From positions 62,001-126,000 of the forward strand of contig CBDAVB010000013.1 of assembly GCA_965200795.1 (NCBI GenBank): 64,000 bases of DNA. The letters are read 5' to 3'. Each line of letters opens with the position of its first letter. The stretch's first letter is position 1. This DNA is from Parashewanella sp965200795. Lineage in GTDB: Bacteria > Pseudomonadota > Gammaproteobacteria > Enterobacterales > Shewanellaceae. Below the pieces are notes generated by a model that did not search any database, was not told where the DNA came from, and saw nothing but the letters and a program-made list of their open reading frames with translations. This document shows, one piece after another, positions 54,275 through 63,401 of the stretch. Made by a program: the position numbers and the translations under genes.

Positions 54275-55619
54275 GGCTCTTCGTCGTTTCATATGGATTT
54301 GAGTAGATCTGATACAGGGCTAGCAATCATAAAAATCATGGTAATAAATGTTCCTGTATTACGATACCCTCTGGCTCGTGCTCTAGCCGCTTGAAATAGA
54401 CTATTTAAACCTTCCATACGAGCATTCGTATAAGTGGATGACCAGCGCTGTAAAATTCTCTCTGCATGCCTTTCCACAGTTGCAAGTGCTTTTCGAACGG
54501 GTTCTAACATCTCAATATCACCCAACTGCTCTTTTGCAAAATTAATGAAATACGTCAGCCTCCAGCGTGCAGCATGAGCGGTTTCAGCTTGACGTATCCA
54601 CCTAAGTTGTTCCTTAATCCGCCAAGCTGTTGCTGTATTCAGGTCGCTGGATTCTAGCTCTGCAAGTGCTTCTTTTTGTTTCTCAGTAAATGAGCCATCT
54701 GCATTTTTTAGTACTGCCCAGCGCAGGCTCTTTGGATGCGGTTGGATTTTTCTCTCCGTTTTACGTACTTCATCAACCGCTTTAGTAAACAGTTGCACAA
54801 CATGGAACCAATCAACCGTTACGTTAGCATCCGGGAACTCTTCCTCTGTTGCTGACAGAAAGGCTCTTGACATATCACACACGACTTCAAGTACATTATC
54901 TGCTTTGCCTTGATGCTCTGTCAGAAAGGACTTAAATCGCTTAACGGTTTCCTTACCTTTTCCGGGCGTAGCGAACACAACAGGCTTGTCTTTCTTGTCC
55001 ATATCAATGAAAACAGTAACATAGTTGTGGCCACGTTTAGCCGCCGTTTCATCGAATCCAATAGCTTTAAGTGCTGACAAGTCCATCAATGCTAATGCCT
55101 TGCTGACGTAGTGTTTGATGATGCGCCAAATACGTTTGTCACGAATTCCAACATATTCAGCACATGCCTTAACCGGCATTTCACGAGCCAGTACCAGTAC
55201 AGATTGTTCGAACAATAACGTGAATTTACTACCCGCTCTCGCCCAAGGGACATTGACACGCTTAACGCCATGCTCAGCACATCGAGTTCTCGGGACGTTT
55301 GCTTTGATATAACAGTGATGCTGAAAGAAATTGAGATGACGCCAGGTCAGCGATTTAAAGTCATGTGCCGGACAAGCTTTTGAGCAAGTCGGGCAGGGAT
55401 ACAAGCTTCCTCGTTCAGCTTCAATTTCGAGAACAAGTTCATTAGGTGAGGCTGATATATCCAGGTGTTGGTTAACCAACTTCCAAGGCGCTTCTATACC
55501 AAGGCCGAGCATCAAAACTTGATTTCCATCCATGTATTTACTTCCAACTCTTGACTGCAAAACTGGGTTTATTATCTCAGAAATAAATCCATTAAATCCA
55601 CACTAAACGACGAAGAGCC
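54275..55619 (-). mobile_element. ISL3-family element (copy 2)
   Basis: 1345 bp, GGCTCTTCGTCGTTT ends, 8-bp duplication AACTAAAT (54267-54274 and 55620-55627). Uninterrupted. Confidence 0.95.
54289..55533 (-). CDS. ISL3-family transposase
   Basis: The 414-residue product starts M-D-G-N-Q-V-L-M (GGAAG upstream; upstream in-frame codons to 55560 are less likely). It has an N-terminal zinc ribbon (C-P-T-C-S-K-A-C), an HTH, and a DDE domain with I-G-F-D-E-T-A, V-C-D-M-S-R and W-F-H-V-V. Intact and nearly identical to the copy at 62071-63315. Confidence 0.95.
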   Translation of the reverse strand: MDGNQVLMLGLGIEAPWKLVNQHLDISASPNELVLEIEAERGSLYPCPTCSKACPAHDFKSLTWRHLNFFQHHCYIKANVPRTRCAEHGVKRVNVPWARAGSKFTLLFEQSVLVLAREMPVKACAEYVGIRDKRIWRIIKHYVSKALALMDLSALKAIGFDETAAKRGHNYVTVFIDMDKKDKPVVFATPGKGKETVKRFKSFLTEHQGKADNVLEVVCDMSRAFLSATEEEFPDANVTVDWFHVVQLFTKAVDEVRKTERKIQPHPKSLRWAVLKNADGSFTEKQKEALAELESSDLNTATAWRIKEQLRWIRQAETAHAARWRLTYFINFAKEQLGDIEMLEPVRKALATVERHAERILQRWSSTYTNARMEGLNSLFQAARARARGYRNTGTFITMIFMIASPVSDLLKSI

Positions 55620-55703
55620 AACTAAATCCCCTGTCACTTGTGCAATGCTTTCATACCATTTTTTAAAGCTGGCTGTCGCCTGTAAGCCATAGTCATAGAC
55701 TAG

Positions 55704-55910
55704 TTCTTAAGAATTAAAGCGGGCGTAATATTGTCTAACTTACTATAACCTTTAGACTTTTTCTGCCAACTGGAAACAGCGTTATTTCTCAGATAAATAT
55801 ACGCCCGCTCAAGTCGTTCTTTCAAATCAACATATTCTCTGCCTGCTACAGCCTGAAGAATTGGAATAAACCAAGCATCTACATTCATAGCCGCTTTGAA
55901 CAGCGAGATA
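55704..55910 (-). pseudogene. C-terminal remnant of an unidentified gene, cut by IS1595
   Basis: An open frame of about 68 codons (A-W-F-I-P-I-L-Q-A-V-A-G-R-E-Y, E-R-L-E-R-A-Y-I-Y-L-R-N-N-A-V) enters from the left IS1595 end and stops at about 55700. I do not recognise it. Confidence 0.35.
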
Positions 55911-56940
55911 GGCTCTTTTAAGATTCCAGACTGCTTTGATAGACTAAGGCTACCTATTCATTTTCATAGCACTACTGAAGATGGAAGTTCTCAAAATCAC
56001 AGACTTGATTAGCAATGTTAAATGTTTTGAAACTGTACGTCAGTTAAGGTGGCCTAATGGCATTAGTTGCCCTCATTGTCACTCAGATTCCATCAAGAAA
56101 AACGGTCACGACTCAAGTCAGACAGACTGCCAGCATTACCAATGCAAAGGCTGTGATCGTTACTTCGATGATCTCACCGCGACAGTATTTTCAGGGCATC
56201 ACCAACCACTAAAAATTTGGATAACCTGTTTGTATTTTATGGGGTTAAATTTATCCAATAATCAAATAGCTAAAGAGTTAGATTTGAACGCCTCAGATGT
56301 GCATGAAATGACAAGTGTACTCCGCTCTGGTGTAGTCGATTGCAAACCTAAAGCCATCCTTGAAGGTGAAGTTGAATTTGATGAAATGTATGTGGTTGCT
56401 GGCCATAAAGGATATCCAGAGGCCGTAAAAAAATCTGAAGCGAAAGCCAAGAAAAAGAAGACTTAAAGGTGCTCCCGGCAGAGGAACAATGGCTTCAGAA
56501 AAACCACCAGTATTCGGTATGATCAAGCGAGGTGGGGAAGTTGCAATAAGCCTGCTTGAGAACGTTCAAAAAGTTACAATCAAACCGATCATTGAGAAGT
56601 TAGTGAAGTCTGGTTCAACGGTATATACAGATGAGTACAATATCTATGACTCCCTCGAAGATTGGGGCTACAAGCACAAGAGCGTTTGTCACGGGAAACA
56701 CGAGTACGCAAGGGATGATGATGGTGACGGAATTTATGAGGTACACGTCAATACGATAGAAGGTTTCTGGTCATTACTCAGGAGTTGGCTGAGGCCTCAC
56801 CGTGGTTTATCACAGGAAAAACTACCACTTTATCTTGGCTTTTTTGAGTTTGTGCATAATGTAGGGCTACGAGGAAAAGGACTGCTCGAACCATTAATCG
56901 AGCTGCTGGTATGCTAGCAGTCTGGAATCCAATAAGAGCC
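55911..56940 (+). mobile_element. IS1595-family element
   Basis: The 1030-bp element has ends GGCTCTTTTAAGATTCCAGA and (inverted) GGCTCTTATTGGATTCCAGA. The 8-base flanks (GCGAGATA and AAAAAATT) do not match, so the element has lost its duplication through a deletion or recombination. Confidence 0.85.
55981..56917 (+). pseudogene. IS1595 transposase, frameshifted
   Basis: ATG 55981. The zinc-ribbon N-terminus (C-P-H-C-H-S-D-S-I and C-K-G-C-D-R-Y-F) and the first catalytic Asp (V-E-F-D-E-M-Y) lie in one frame to 56466. One extra base in an A-rich tract near 56458 shifts to a second frame with L-K-G-A-P-G-R-G-T, V-Y-T-D-E-Y-N (second Asp) and H-V-N-T-I-E-G-F-W (Asn). The shift is +1, unlike the -1 programmed shifts of IS elements, so it is most likely a mutation. 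Confidence 0.85.
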
Positions 56941-57486
56941 AAAAAATTTATTTCTAAGCTCTGGAGATAAGCCTTCTTTGTTCGGAGTAGCAGAAGTATA
57001 TGGTGACTTTAAATACAGCTTAAAACCTTCTTTCATTGCGGTAAATTGCATTTTTGCGGCTTTTAAGTTGTCTAAGCTATTTTTTGTTCGATTCTGGTAA
57101 AATAACCATAGCCATTTGATGAATGCCCAACTGACTCTCATTCTCTGTTCATAATGCCCACTACCTACCTGCTCTCCAGTATTAATTTCAGCTGAGCAAA
57201 ATGCAGAATATGATTCAATTAATCCCATTGAAAGCGGTGATTGTGAAGAAACAAGTTTATGAACATCTATATTATTACCAATACAAAAACGATAAAAATG
57301 CTGTATTGATTGAGCATCCTTTTTTACCGTATTGGGTTTACTTCCACTATCGTAGCGCTGAAGTATATAACCAGCACTTAACATATCAAGCTCTCCATCA
57401 ATTTCGACAAGCTTTAATTTAATGTTGCCCAGCTTTGTAAATGTAACATCGACAAGTTTTACTTTGGACAAGTTATGAAACACCAC
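56941..57486 (-). pseudogene. Tyrosine recombinase N-terminal part, truncated by IS1595
   Basis: About 182 residues remain. After a beta-rich start comes a core-binding (SAM-like) region with R-Y-D-S-G-S-K-P-N-T-V-K-K-D and I-Q-H-F-Y-R-F-C, typical of phage-type integrases. The catalytic domain (R-H-x-x-H-R-Y) is missing because the frame runs into the IS1595 end. It is a likely relic of an integrative element. Confidence 0.6.
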
Positions 57487-57618
57487 AATTAATATTCGTA
57501 TATTTTTAGGGTAACATTTGAATTCAACCTGTCAATAATGAAACGTGAAATTTTATATACAAATATTTTAAGGAAAAGAGAGAAAATGAAACAGGTTTCG
57601 TGCAGTCTCTTTAGAGGC

Positions 57619-57649
57619 AAAACAAAAACCCCTTGCTAGGCAAGGGGTT
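57619..57649 (-). terminator. Rho-independent terminator after the HU gene
   Basis: The hairpin AACCCCTTG/CAAGGGGTT with a CTAG loop is followed by TTTTTGTTTTG on the minus strand, 37 bases past the stop. Confidence 0.9.
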
Positions 57650-57685
57650 CTAAAGGTTATTCACATTTTATGAAACGAACCATAC

Positions 57686-57958
57686 CTAGTTGCAGGCACC
57701 TTTTAACGCCTTGCCGGCCTTAAATTTAGGAACCCTTGCGGCCGGAATTTGAATTTCTTTACCTGTTTGCGGGTTACGCCCCGCTCTCGCGGAACGGGTT
57801 GATGTCTCAAACGAGCCGAAACCCAAAATCGATACTTTATCACCCGATTTCAGCGCTCCGGTCACAGCCGTTTCAAATGCGCTCAAAGCGCGACCAGCTT
57901 CAGCTTTAGTGATGCCTGCTTTTTCAGCCATAACGGCGACAAGTTCACTTTTTTTCAT
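57686..57958 (-). CDS. hupB: HU-beta-like nucleoid protein
   Basis: HU is a dimeric nucleoid protein that bends DNA. The 90-residue product starts M-K-K-S-E-L-V and has the family signature G-F-G-S-F-E-T, then R-N-P-Q-T-G-K-E-I-Q-I-P, and the closing F-K-A-G-K-A-L-K. ATG 57958 is chosen on family length; an open frame reaches 57979. In E. coli hupB follows lon. No lon is present, but a terminator-like hairpin at 58036-58058 lies at about the expected place upstream. hupA cannot be excluded by sequence alone. Confidence 0.93.
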   Translation of the reverse strand: MKKSELVAVMAEKAGITKAEAGRALSAFETAVTGALKSGDKVSILGFGSFETSTRSARAGRNPQTGKEIQIPAARVPKFKAGKALKGACN

Positions 57959-58035
57959 ATTGTTGTCTCTTCTTTCCATAGATAATTCAGATAACGTTTT
58001 ACGAGTTCATCACGTAAAACTTACCGCTTAGCGTA

Positions 58036-58058
58036 AAATAAGCCTGACCGGCTTATTT
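58036..58058. terminator. Bidirectional hairpin upstream of the HU gene
   Basis: A perfect 9-bp stem AAATAAGCC/GGCTTATTT with a 5-base loop, AT-rich on both sides, about 78 bases before the HU start. It may end transcription from a former upstream gene. Confidence 0.5.
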
Positions 58059-58309
58059 ACTAGAGATATACGGGAAACTCCCAATAACTGTGCTTTATAT
58101 TGAATTCTACAACAACAGAGATACTCAAAGAATTACCGCCAATAACCGCAAGCAAGAGGCTGACTTACAACCTTCCACTCTAGTATAGACACATAAATCA
58201 AGGGCTACACCAGAAAAATTTATTTGTTTTAAAAAAATTTTGCAGCTTTGACTGAATGCGACCCGCCATTGAAATGCTAAGGGACATGGAGAAAGTAAAC
58301 CAATTCTAT

Positions 58310-58391
58310 CGTCTCCTGCGAAAGCGGTAATCCGGTGTCTTTGGTTAATCTGGATAAAAGTCTCCGGATACCCGCGTTTGCGGGCATGACA
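58310..58391. repeat. Dispersed hairpin repeat, third copy
   Basis: TCTCCTGCGAAAGCGGTAAT at the left and CCCGCGTTTGCGGGCATGAC at the right; the same repeat type as 23187-23280, diverged. Confidence 0.5.
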
Positions 58392-58487
58392 AACTAATTC
58401 CAACTGTTTGCTTCAAACTCTGAGTCAATGCGGTTTTGGACGCAGGATCTTGTGCATACAATTTGTAAAACTCCAGCTCATCTTTAC

Positions 58488-59258
58488 GGCTCTTCGTCGT
58501 TTAGTGTGGATTTAACTAAATTATATTTGAGATAATAACAGGAGTTTTTTGTCGCCTTAATACTGGAAGTAAATAGCATGGATGCTACTCAAGTTTTGAT
58601 GCTCGGTCTTGGAATTCAGGAACCTGTTTTCATTGGCGTGGACAAGAAAGACAAGCCTGTTGTGTTCGCTGCGCCCGGAAAAGGTAAGGAAACCGTTAAG
58701 CGATTTAAGTCCTTTCTGGCAGAGCATCAAGGCAAAGCCGATAATGTACCTGAAGTCGTGTGTGATATGTCAAGAGCTTTCCTGTCAGCAGCAGAGGAAG
58801 AGTTCCCGGACGCTAACGTAACGCTTGATTGGTTCCATGTTGTGCGACTGTTCACTAAAGCGGTTGATGAAGTACGTAAAGCGGAGAGAAAAACCCAACC
58901 GCATCCAAAGAGCCTGCGCCGGGCAGTACTGAAAAATGCAGACGGCTCACTTACTGAGAAACAAAAAGAAGCACTTGCAGAGCTGGAAACCAGTGACTTA
59001 AACACAGCAAAGGCTTGGCGAATTAAGGAACAACTCCGTCGGATACGTCAGGCTGAAACCGCTCACGCCGCCCGTTGGAGGCTGACGTATTTCATTAATT
59101 TCGCTAAGAAACAGTTGGGTAACATAGAAATGTCAGAACCAGTCCGAAAAGCGCCTGAAACGGTTCAAAGGCATGCGGAGAGAATTTTACGGCGCTGGTC
59201 ATCCACGTATACGAATGCTCGGATGGAAGGTTTAAACAATCTATTTCAAGCGGCCAGG
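58488..59258 (+). pseudogene. Internally deleted ISL3 relic (copy 2)
   Basis: The same left end and the same large deletion after G-L-G-I-Q-E-P as 28822-29568, but without its frameshift, giving an open frame from 58578. The frame stops at the PPR-module terminus at 59259. The missing 3' end of the transposase appears to resume at 63969. Confidence 0.85.
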
Positions 59259-59567
59259 TGTAGTTGCTTGCACTTATAAATCGGTTTGCCCGCGTTTATC
59301 AGCTGATTTCCGCTTACAATAAATGATTTTATAAAAATGCGATTGCTCACATTAACCGATTCTCGAAAGCACGCCGCTCACTTTAAGTGATTTTATCGAG
59401 CTATGCTATGTTGCTCACTTAAAGTGAGTCTGTATCCGATAGAACCCCGATAAACTGATACACATTTTTAAAACGGCTGTCTCATTTTCGGACAAAAACC
59501 ATTTAGGTGGACTGCTCTAAATGGGCCGCGCCGGATTAGAAAAAAGCCATCATTTGATATTATCCAA

Positions 59568-61682
59568 TCACTCACTAACTGAAGATAACCAAACTGTCAT
59601 CAACCCTTGATTTGAAGTATCTGTCTCATATCGAGCAACCCGACTTTGCCTCCGGAGCACCAGCTCAAAAGCCGCGCGGTAATGAATGCCATGCCGATAC
59701 CCCGTAATTAACCTAAGCATGTTAATATTTTTTTGGTCTTTTGTACTATTCAGGTGCTTCATTAAAACAGCGACGGCCACGTCCGTGGTGATAATCTCGC
59801 TGATTTTCGGGACACCCGCTTTTCCCGTTAATGCGCTGTGGTGAAAATCAATTGTCAAACAGTTCGGCTTTGATTCACCTTCTTGTATGCCAAGGGTACC
59901 GCATAAGACCTTCTTCTCCACAAGGTTGTCTAAAAGGGCAAAAGCACGAGACTGGTATTTTTCCGCTGTATCTTTTATTGAACAAAATAAGGCGACATTA
60001 GCATAAGCGCTTATCAGTGCTTCCAGGGTGGTGACGTCTTGTGTCAGCTTTAACGTACCGAACAAGGCCGCCGTGTCTTCTGCTTTTTTTATCCAGTAAA
60101 GCCCGGCATCGTGGCGGGCCGCGTTACCATAGGCCGTAATACGAGCATTCAAGGTGGTGACGTCTTGTGTCAGCTTTAACGTACCGAACAAGGCCACCAC
60201 GTCTTCTGCTTTTTTTATCCAGTAAAGCCCGGCATCGTGGCGGGCCGCGTTACCGTAGGCCGTAATACGAGCACTCAAGGTGGTGACGTTTTGCGTCAGT
60301 TTTAACTTCTCGAACAAGGCCACCACGTCTTCTGCTTTTTTTATCCAGTAAAGCCCGGCATCGTGGCGGGCCGCGTTACCATAGGCCGTAATAAGAGCAC
60401 TCAAGGTGGTGACGTCTTGTGCCAGCTTTAACGTCTCGAACAAGGCCGCCGCGTCTTCTGCTTTTTTTATCCAGTAAAGCCCGGCATCGTGGCGGGCCGC
60501 GTTACCATAGGCCGTAATACGAGCATTCAATGTGGTGACGTTTTGTGTCAGCTTTAACGTCTCGAACAAGGCCGCCGCGTCTTCTGCTTTTTTTATCCAG
60601 TAAAGCCCGGCATCGTGGCGGGCCGCGTTACCATAGGCCGTAATACGAGCATTCAAGGTGGTGACGTCTTGTGTCAGCTTTAACTTCTCGAACAAGGCCG
60701 CCGCGTCTTCTGCTTTTTTTATCCAGTAAAGCCCGGCATCGTGGCGGGCCGCGTTACCGTAGGCCGTAATACGAGCATTCAAGGTGGTGACGTTTTGTGT
60801 CAGCTTTAACGTCTCGAACAAGGCCGCCGCGTCTTCTGCTTTTTTTATCCAGTAAAGCCCGGCATCGTGGCGGGCCGCGTTACCATAGGCCGTAATACGA
60901 GCACTCAAGGTGGTGACGTTTTGTGTCAGCTTTAACGTCTCGAACAAGGCCACCACGTCTTCTGCTTTTTTTATCCAGTAAAGCCCGGCATCGTGGCGGG
61001 CCGCGTTACCATAGGCCGTAATAAGAGCACTCAAGGTGGTGACGTTTTGTGTCAGCTTTAACGTCTCGAACAAGGCCGCCGCGTCTTCTGCTTTTTGTAT
61101 CCAGTAAAGCCCGGCATCGTGGCGCGCCGCATTGCCATAGGCTGTGACGCAGGCATTTAAAATAGGAACATCAACAGGAATACCCGCATGCAACGCATAT
61201 CGGATAAGGCACTCGACAATAACGGGGGAACCATTGTCATCTGCTTTTTTTATGTTGGAATTTAACACCTTCAGTACATTGCGGTTGCCATAATCCGAAC
61301 TATGACGACTTAATATTCTCTTTATATCGTAACCGAGGAAATCCCGATATACCGCTCTTTGTTCAGAAGGCTGAAGAAATGAGCGTGTGAAGGCATTGAA
61401 CTCTTCAAATGAAGTGCGTGTTGACCATTGAAAGCCGTCTCTGCTTTGCATTGAACGATGAGAATACTGTGCTCCCCGCGGTTCAATACGTCTATAGCCT
61501 TGATGAAAATGTTTCGCTCGGGCAGCGCCGGCCTTTTCGGGGACGTAGCTTTCGTTAGAACGGCGTCCCAACCGGACGAGCTTTTGTTCTTTACCTTTAT
61601 CTTGATAACTTTGAACGCGGCGCTCCGCTTTGCCGGTCGCACCACTCCCTGTGGAGTCAAGACGGTTTAATCCTGATGCCAT
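59568..61682 (-). CDS. PPR-SMR-like repeat protein, intact copy
   Basis: The product is 704 residues. A basic N-terminal region of about 175 residues (no signal peptide) is followed by nine near-identical 42-residue repeats (about residues 178-556). Their core L-x-A-x-I-T-A-Y-G-N and A-x-x-L-F-E-T-L-K matches the two helices of a pentatricopeptide repeat, with seven extra residues between them. One degenerate repeat follows. The C-terminal part reads L-T-I-D-F-H-H-S-A-L, later L-R-L-I-T-G-Y-R-H-G-I-H and G-L-M-T-V-W-L, which matches the order of SMR-domain motifs (L-D-x-H-G, T-G-x-G). PPR proteins bind RNA and are mostly eukaryotic-organellar. An RNA-targeting effector is a possible role. The Shine-Dalgarno is poor. 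Confidence 0.75.
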   Translation of the reverse strand: MASGLNRLDSTGSGATGKAERRVQSYQDKGKEQKLVRLGRRSNESYVPEKAGAARAKHFHQGYRRIEPRGAQYSHRSMQSRDGFQWSTRTSFEEFNAFTRSFLQPSEQRAVYRDFLGYDIKRILSRHSSDYGNRNVLKVLNSNIKKADDNGSPVIVECLIRYALHAGIPVDVPILNACVTAYGNAARHDAGLYWIQKAEDAAALFETLKLTQNVTTLSALITAYGNAARHDAGLYWIKKAEDVVALFETLKLTQNVTTLSARITAYGNAARHDAGLYWIKKAEDAAALFETLKLTQNVTTLNARITAYGNAARHDAGLYWIKKAEDAAALFEKLKLTQDVTTLNARITAYGNAARHDAGLYWIKKAEDAAALFETLKLTQNVTTLNARITAYGNAARHDAGLYWIKKAEDAAALFETLKLAQDVTTLSALITAYGNAARHDAGLYWIKKAEDVVALFEKLKLTQNVTTLSARITAYGNAARHDAGLYWIKKAEDVVALFGTLKLTQDVTTLNARITAYGNAARHDAGLYWIKKAEDTAALFGTLKLTQDVTTLEALISAYANVALFCSIKDTAEKYQSRAFALLDNLVEKKVLCGTLGIQEGESKPNCLTIDFHHSALTGKAGVPKISEIITTDVAVAVLMKHLNSTKDQKNINMLRLITGYRHGIHYRAAFELVLRRQSRVARYETDTSNQGLMTVWLSSVSE

Positions 61683-62056
61683 CTTTTAACTGAGAGGAGA
61701 GTAAGTAGTCGCTTAAAAGTTTTTAACTCAAGAAATTTATAAAAACTTTGCGGTGTATCATAAAATAGTACTTTCAGTTCATATTTTTATTTTATTCGAG
61801 CGTTATCATGAAAAGAGTCGTACGCGTTTTTGTTAAGTAATAAAAATTCTCAATAAAACAGACAGCTGAAATCTTTGAGGTGTGCGAAATTACGGTATCA
61901 AAGCGGATTGATGCCTGGTATGAGTAAGGCGTATCAGGCTTGTTTGATGACAGACGCTCCGGGCGCCCGGGAATTTATTCTCAAGATGAGGCGTTACTTT
62001 TGAAGTCATTCGCAGATGAAGAGCTCACCAACTTAAGAGCGCGCAATCATTAATAA

Positions 62057-63401
62057 GGCTCTTCGTCGTTTCATATGGATTTGAGTAGATCTGATACAGG
62101 GCTAGCAATCATAAAAATCATGGTAATAAATGTTCCTGTATTACGATACCCTCTGGCTCGTGCTCTAGCCGCTTGAAATAGACTATTTAAACCTTCCATA
62201 CGAGCATTCGTATAAGTGGATGACCAGCGCTGTAAAATTCTCTCTGCATGCCTTTCCACAGTTGCAAGTGCTTTTCGAACGGGTTCTAACATCTCAATAT
62301 CACCCAACTGCTCTTTTGCAAAATTAATGAAATACGTCAGCCTCCAGCGTGCAGCATGAGCGGTTTCAGCTTGACGTATCCACCTAAGTTGTTCCTTAAT
62401 CCGCCAAGCTGTTGCTGTATTCAGGTCGCTGGATTCTAGCTCTGCAAGTGCTTCTTTTTGTTTCTCAGTAAATGAGCCATCTGCATTTTTTAGTACTGCC
62501 CAGCGCAGGCTCTTTGGATGCGGTTGGATTTTTCTCTCCGTTTTACGTACTTCATCAACCGCTTTAGTAAACAGTTGCACAACATGGAACCAATCAACCG
62601 TTACGTTAGCATCCGGGAACTCTTCCTCTGTTGCTGACAGAAAGGCTCTTGACATATCACACACGACTTCAAGTACATTATCTGCTTTGCCTTGATGCTC
62701 TGTCAGAAAGGACTTAAATCGCTTAACGGTTTCCTTACCTTTTCCGGGCGTAGCGAACACAACAGGCTTGTCTTTCTTGTCCATATCAATGAAAACAGTA
62801 ACATAGTTGTGGCCACGTTTAGCCGCCGTTTCATCGAATCCAATAGCTTTAAGTGCTGACAAGTCCATCAATGCTAATGCCTTGCTGACGTAGTGTTTGA
62901 TGATGCGCCAAATACGTTTGTCACGAATTCCAACATATTCAGCACATGCCTTAACCGGCATTTCACGAGCCAGTACCAATACAGATTGTTCGAACAATAA
63001 CGTGAATTTACTACCCGCTCTCGCCCAAGGGACATTGACACGCTTAACGCCATGCTCAGCACATCGAGTTCTCGGGACGTTTGCTTTGATATAACAGTGA
63101 TGCTGAAAGAAATTGAGATGACGCCAGGTCAGCGATTTAAAGTCATGTGCCGGACAAGCTTTTGAGCAAGTCGGGCAGGGATACAAGCTTCCTCGTTCAG
63201 CTTCAATTTCGAGAACAAGTTCATTAGGTGAGGCTGATATATCCAGGTGTTGGTTAACCAACTTCCAAGGCGCTTCTATACCAAGGCCGAGCATCAAAAC
63301 TTGATTTCCATCCATGTATTTACTTCCAACTCTTGACTGCAAAACTGGGTTTATTATCTCAGAAATAAATCCATTAAATCCACACTAAACGACGAAGAGC
63401 C
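62057..63401 (-). mobile_element. ISL3-family element (copy 3)
   Basis: 1345 bp, GGCTCTTCGTCGTTT ends, 8-bp duplication ATTAATAA (62049-62056 and 63402-63409). Uninterrupted. Confidence 0.95.
62071..63315 (-). CDS. ISL3-family transposase
   Basis: 414 residues, intact, and matching the product of 54289-55533 throughout; the DNA differs at very few positions. Zinc ribbon, HTH and DDE motifs are as described for that copy. The near identity of the full copies shows recent activity. Confidence 0.95.
   Translation of the reverse strand: MDGNQVLMLGLGIEAPWKLVNQHLDISASPNELVLEIEAERGSLYPCPTCSKACPAHDFKSLTWRHLNFFQHHCYIKANVPRTRCAEHGVKRVNVPWARAGSKFTLLFEQSVLVLAREMPVKACAEYVGIRDKRIWRIIKHYVSKALALMDLSALKAIGFDETAAKRGHNYVTVFIDMDKKDKPVVFATPGKGKETVKRFKSFLTEHQGKADNVLEVVCDMSRAFLSATEEEFPDANVTVDWFHVVQLFTKAVDEVRKTERKIQPHPKSLRWAVLKNADGSFTEKQKEALAELESSDLNTATAWRIKEQLRWIRQAETAHAARWRLTYFINFAKEQLGDIEMLEPVRKALATVERHAERILQRWSSTYTNARMEGLNSLFQAARARARGYRNTGTFITMIFMIASPVSDLLKSI

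Larger units (their letters stand above)
54103..55703 (-). pseudogene. Transposase-like C-terminal remnant interrupted by ISL3
   Basis: Reading leftward, about 25 codons lie at 55628-55703 (Y-G-L-Q-A-T-A-S-F-K-K-W-Y). ISL3 follows with an 8-bp duplication AACTAAAT. The frame then continues at 54103-54266 with a zinc-ribbon-like C-E-R-C-G-G-L-M-E-L and H-P-S-R-G. It may be the tail of an IS91-like transposase; the rest of the gene is gone. Confidence 0.5.
57980..58487. other. Upstream region of HU gene with hairpin and repeat
   Basis: It holds the HU promoter (not resolved), the hairpin at 58036-58058 and a dispersed repeat at 58310-58391. A short minus-strand reading tail near 58392-58480 (D-E-L-E-F-Y-K-L-Y-A-Q-D) may be the end of a lost gene. 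The open frame 58125-58403 crosses the repeat and is not credible. Confidence 0.5.

Noticed and set aside
56440..56500. Programmed frameshift in the IS1595 transposase
   Set aside because: The change needed is +1, whereas IS elements normally use -1 slippage, and IS1595 enzymes are usually single ORFs. A mutation is more likely.
58125..58403. 92-codon ORF upstream of the HU gene
   Set aside because: It crosses a dispersed hairpin repeat and has no Shine-Dalgarno or conserved pattern.
61322..61660. 112-codon ORF in the PPR gene start region, also present in copy 1
   Set aside because: It is an alternate frame of the conserved PPR N-terminus; its presence in both copies only reflects their duplication.
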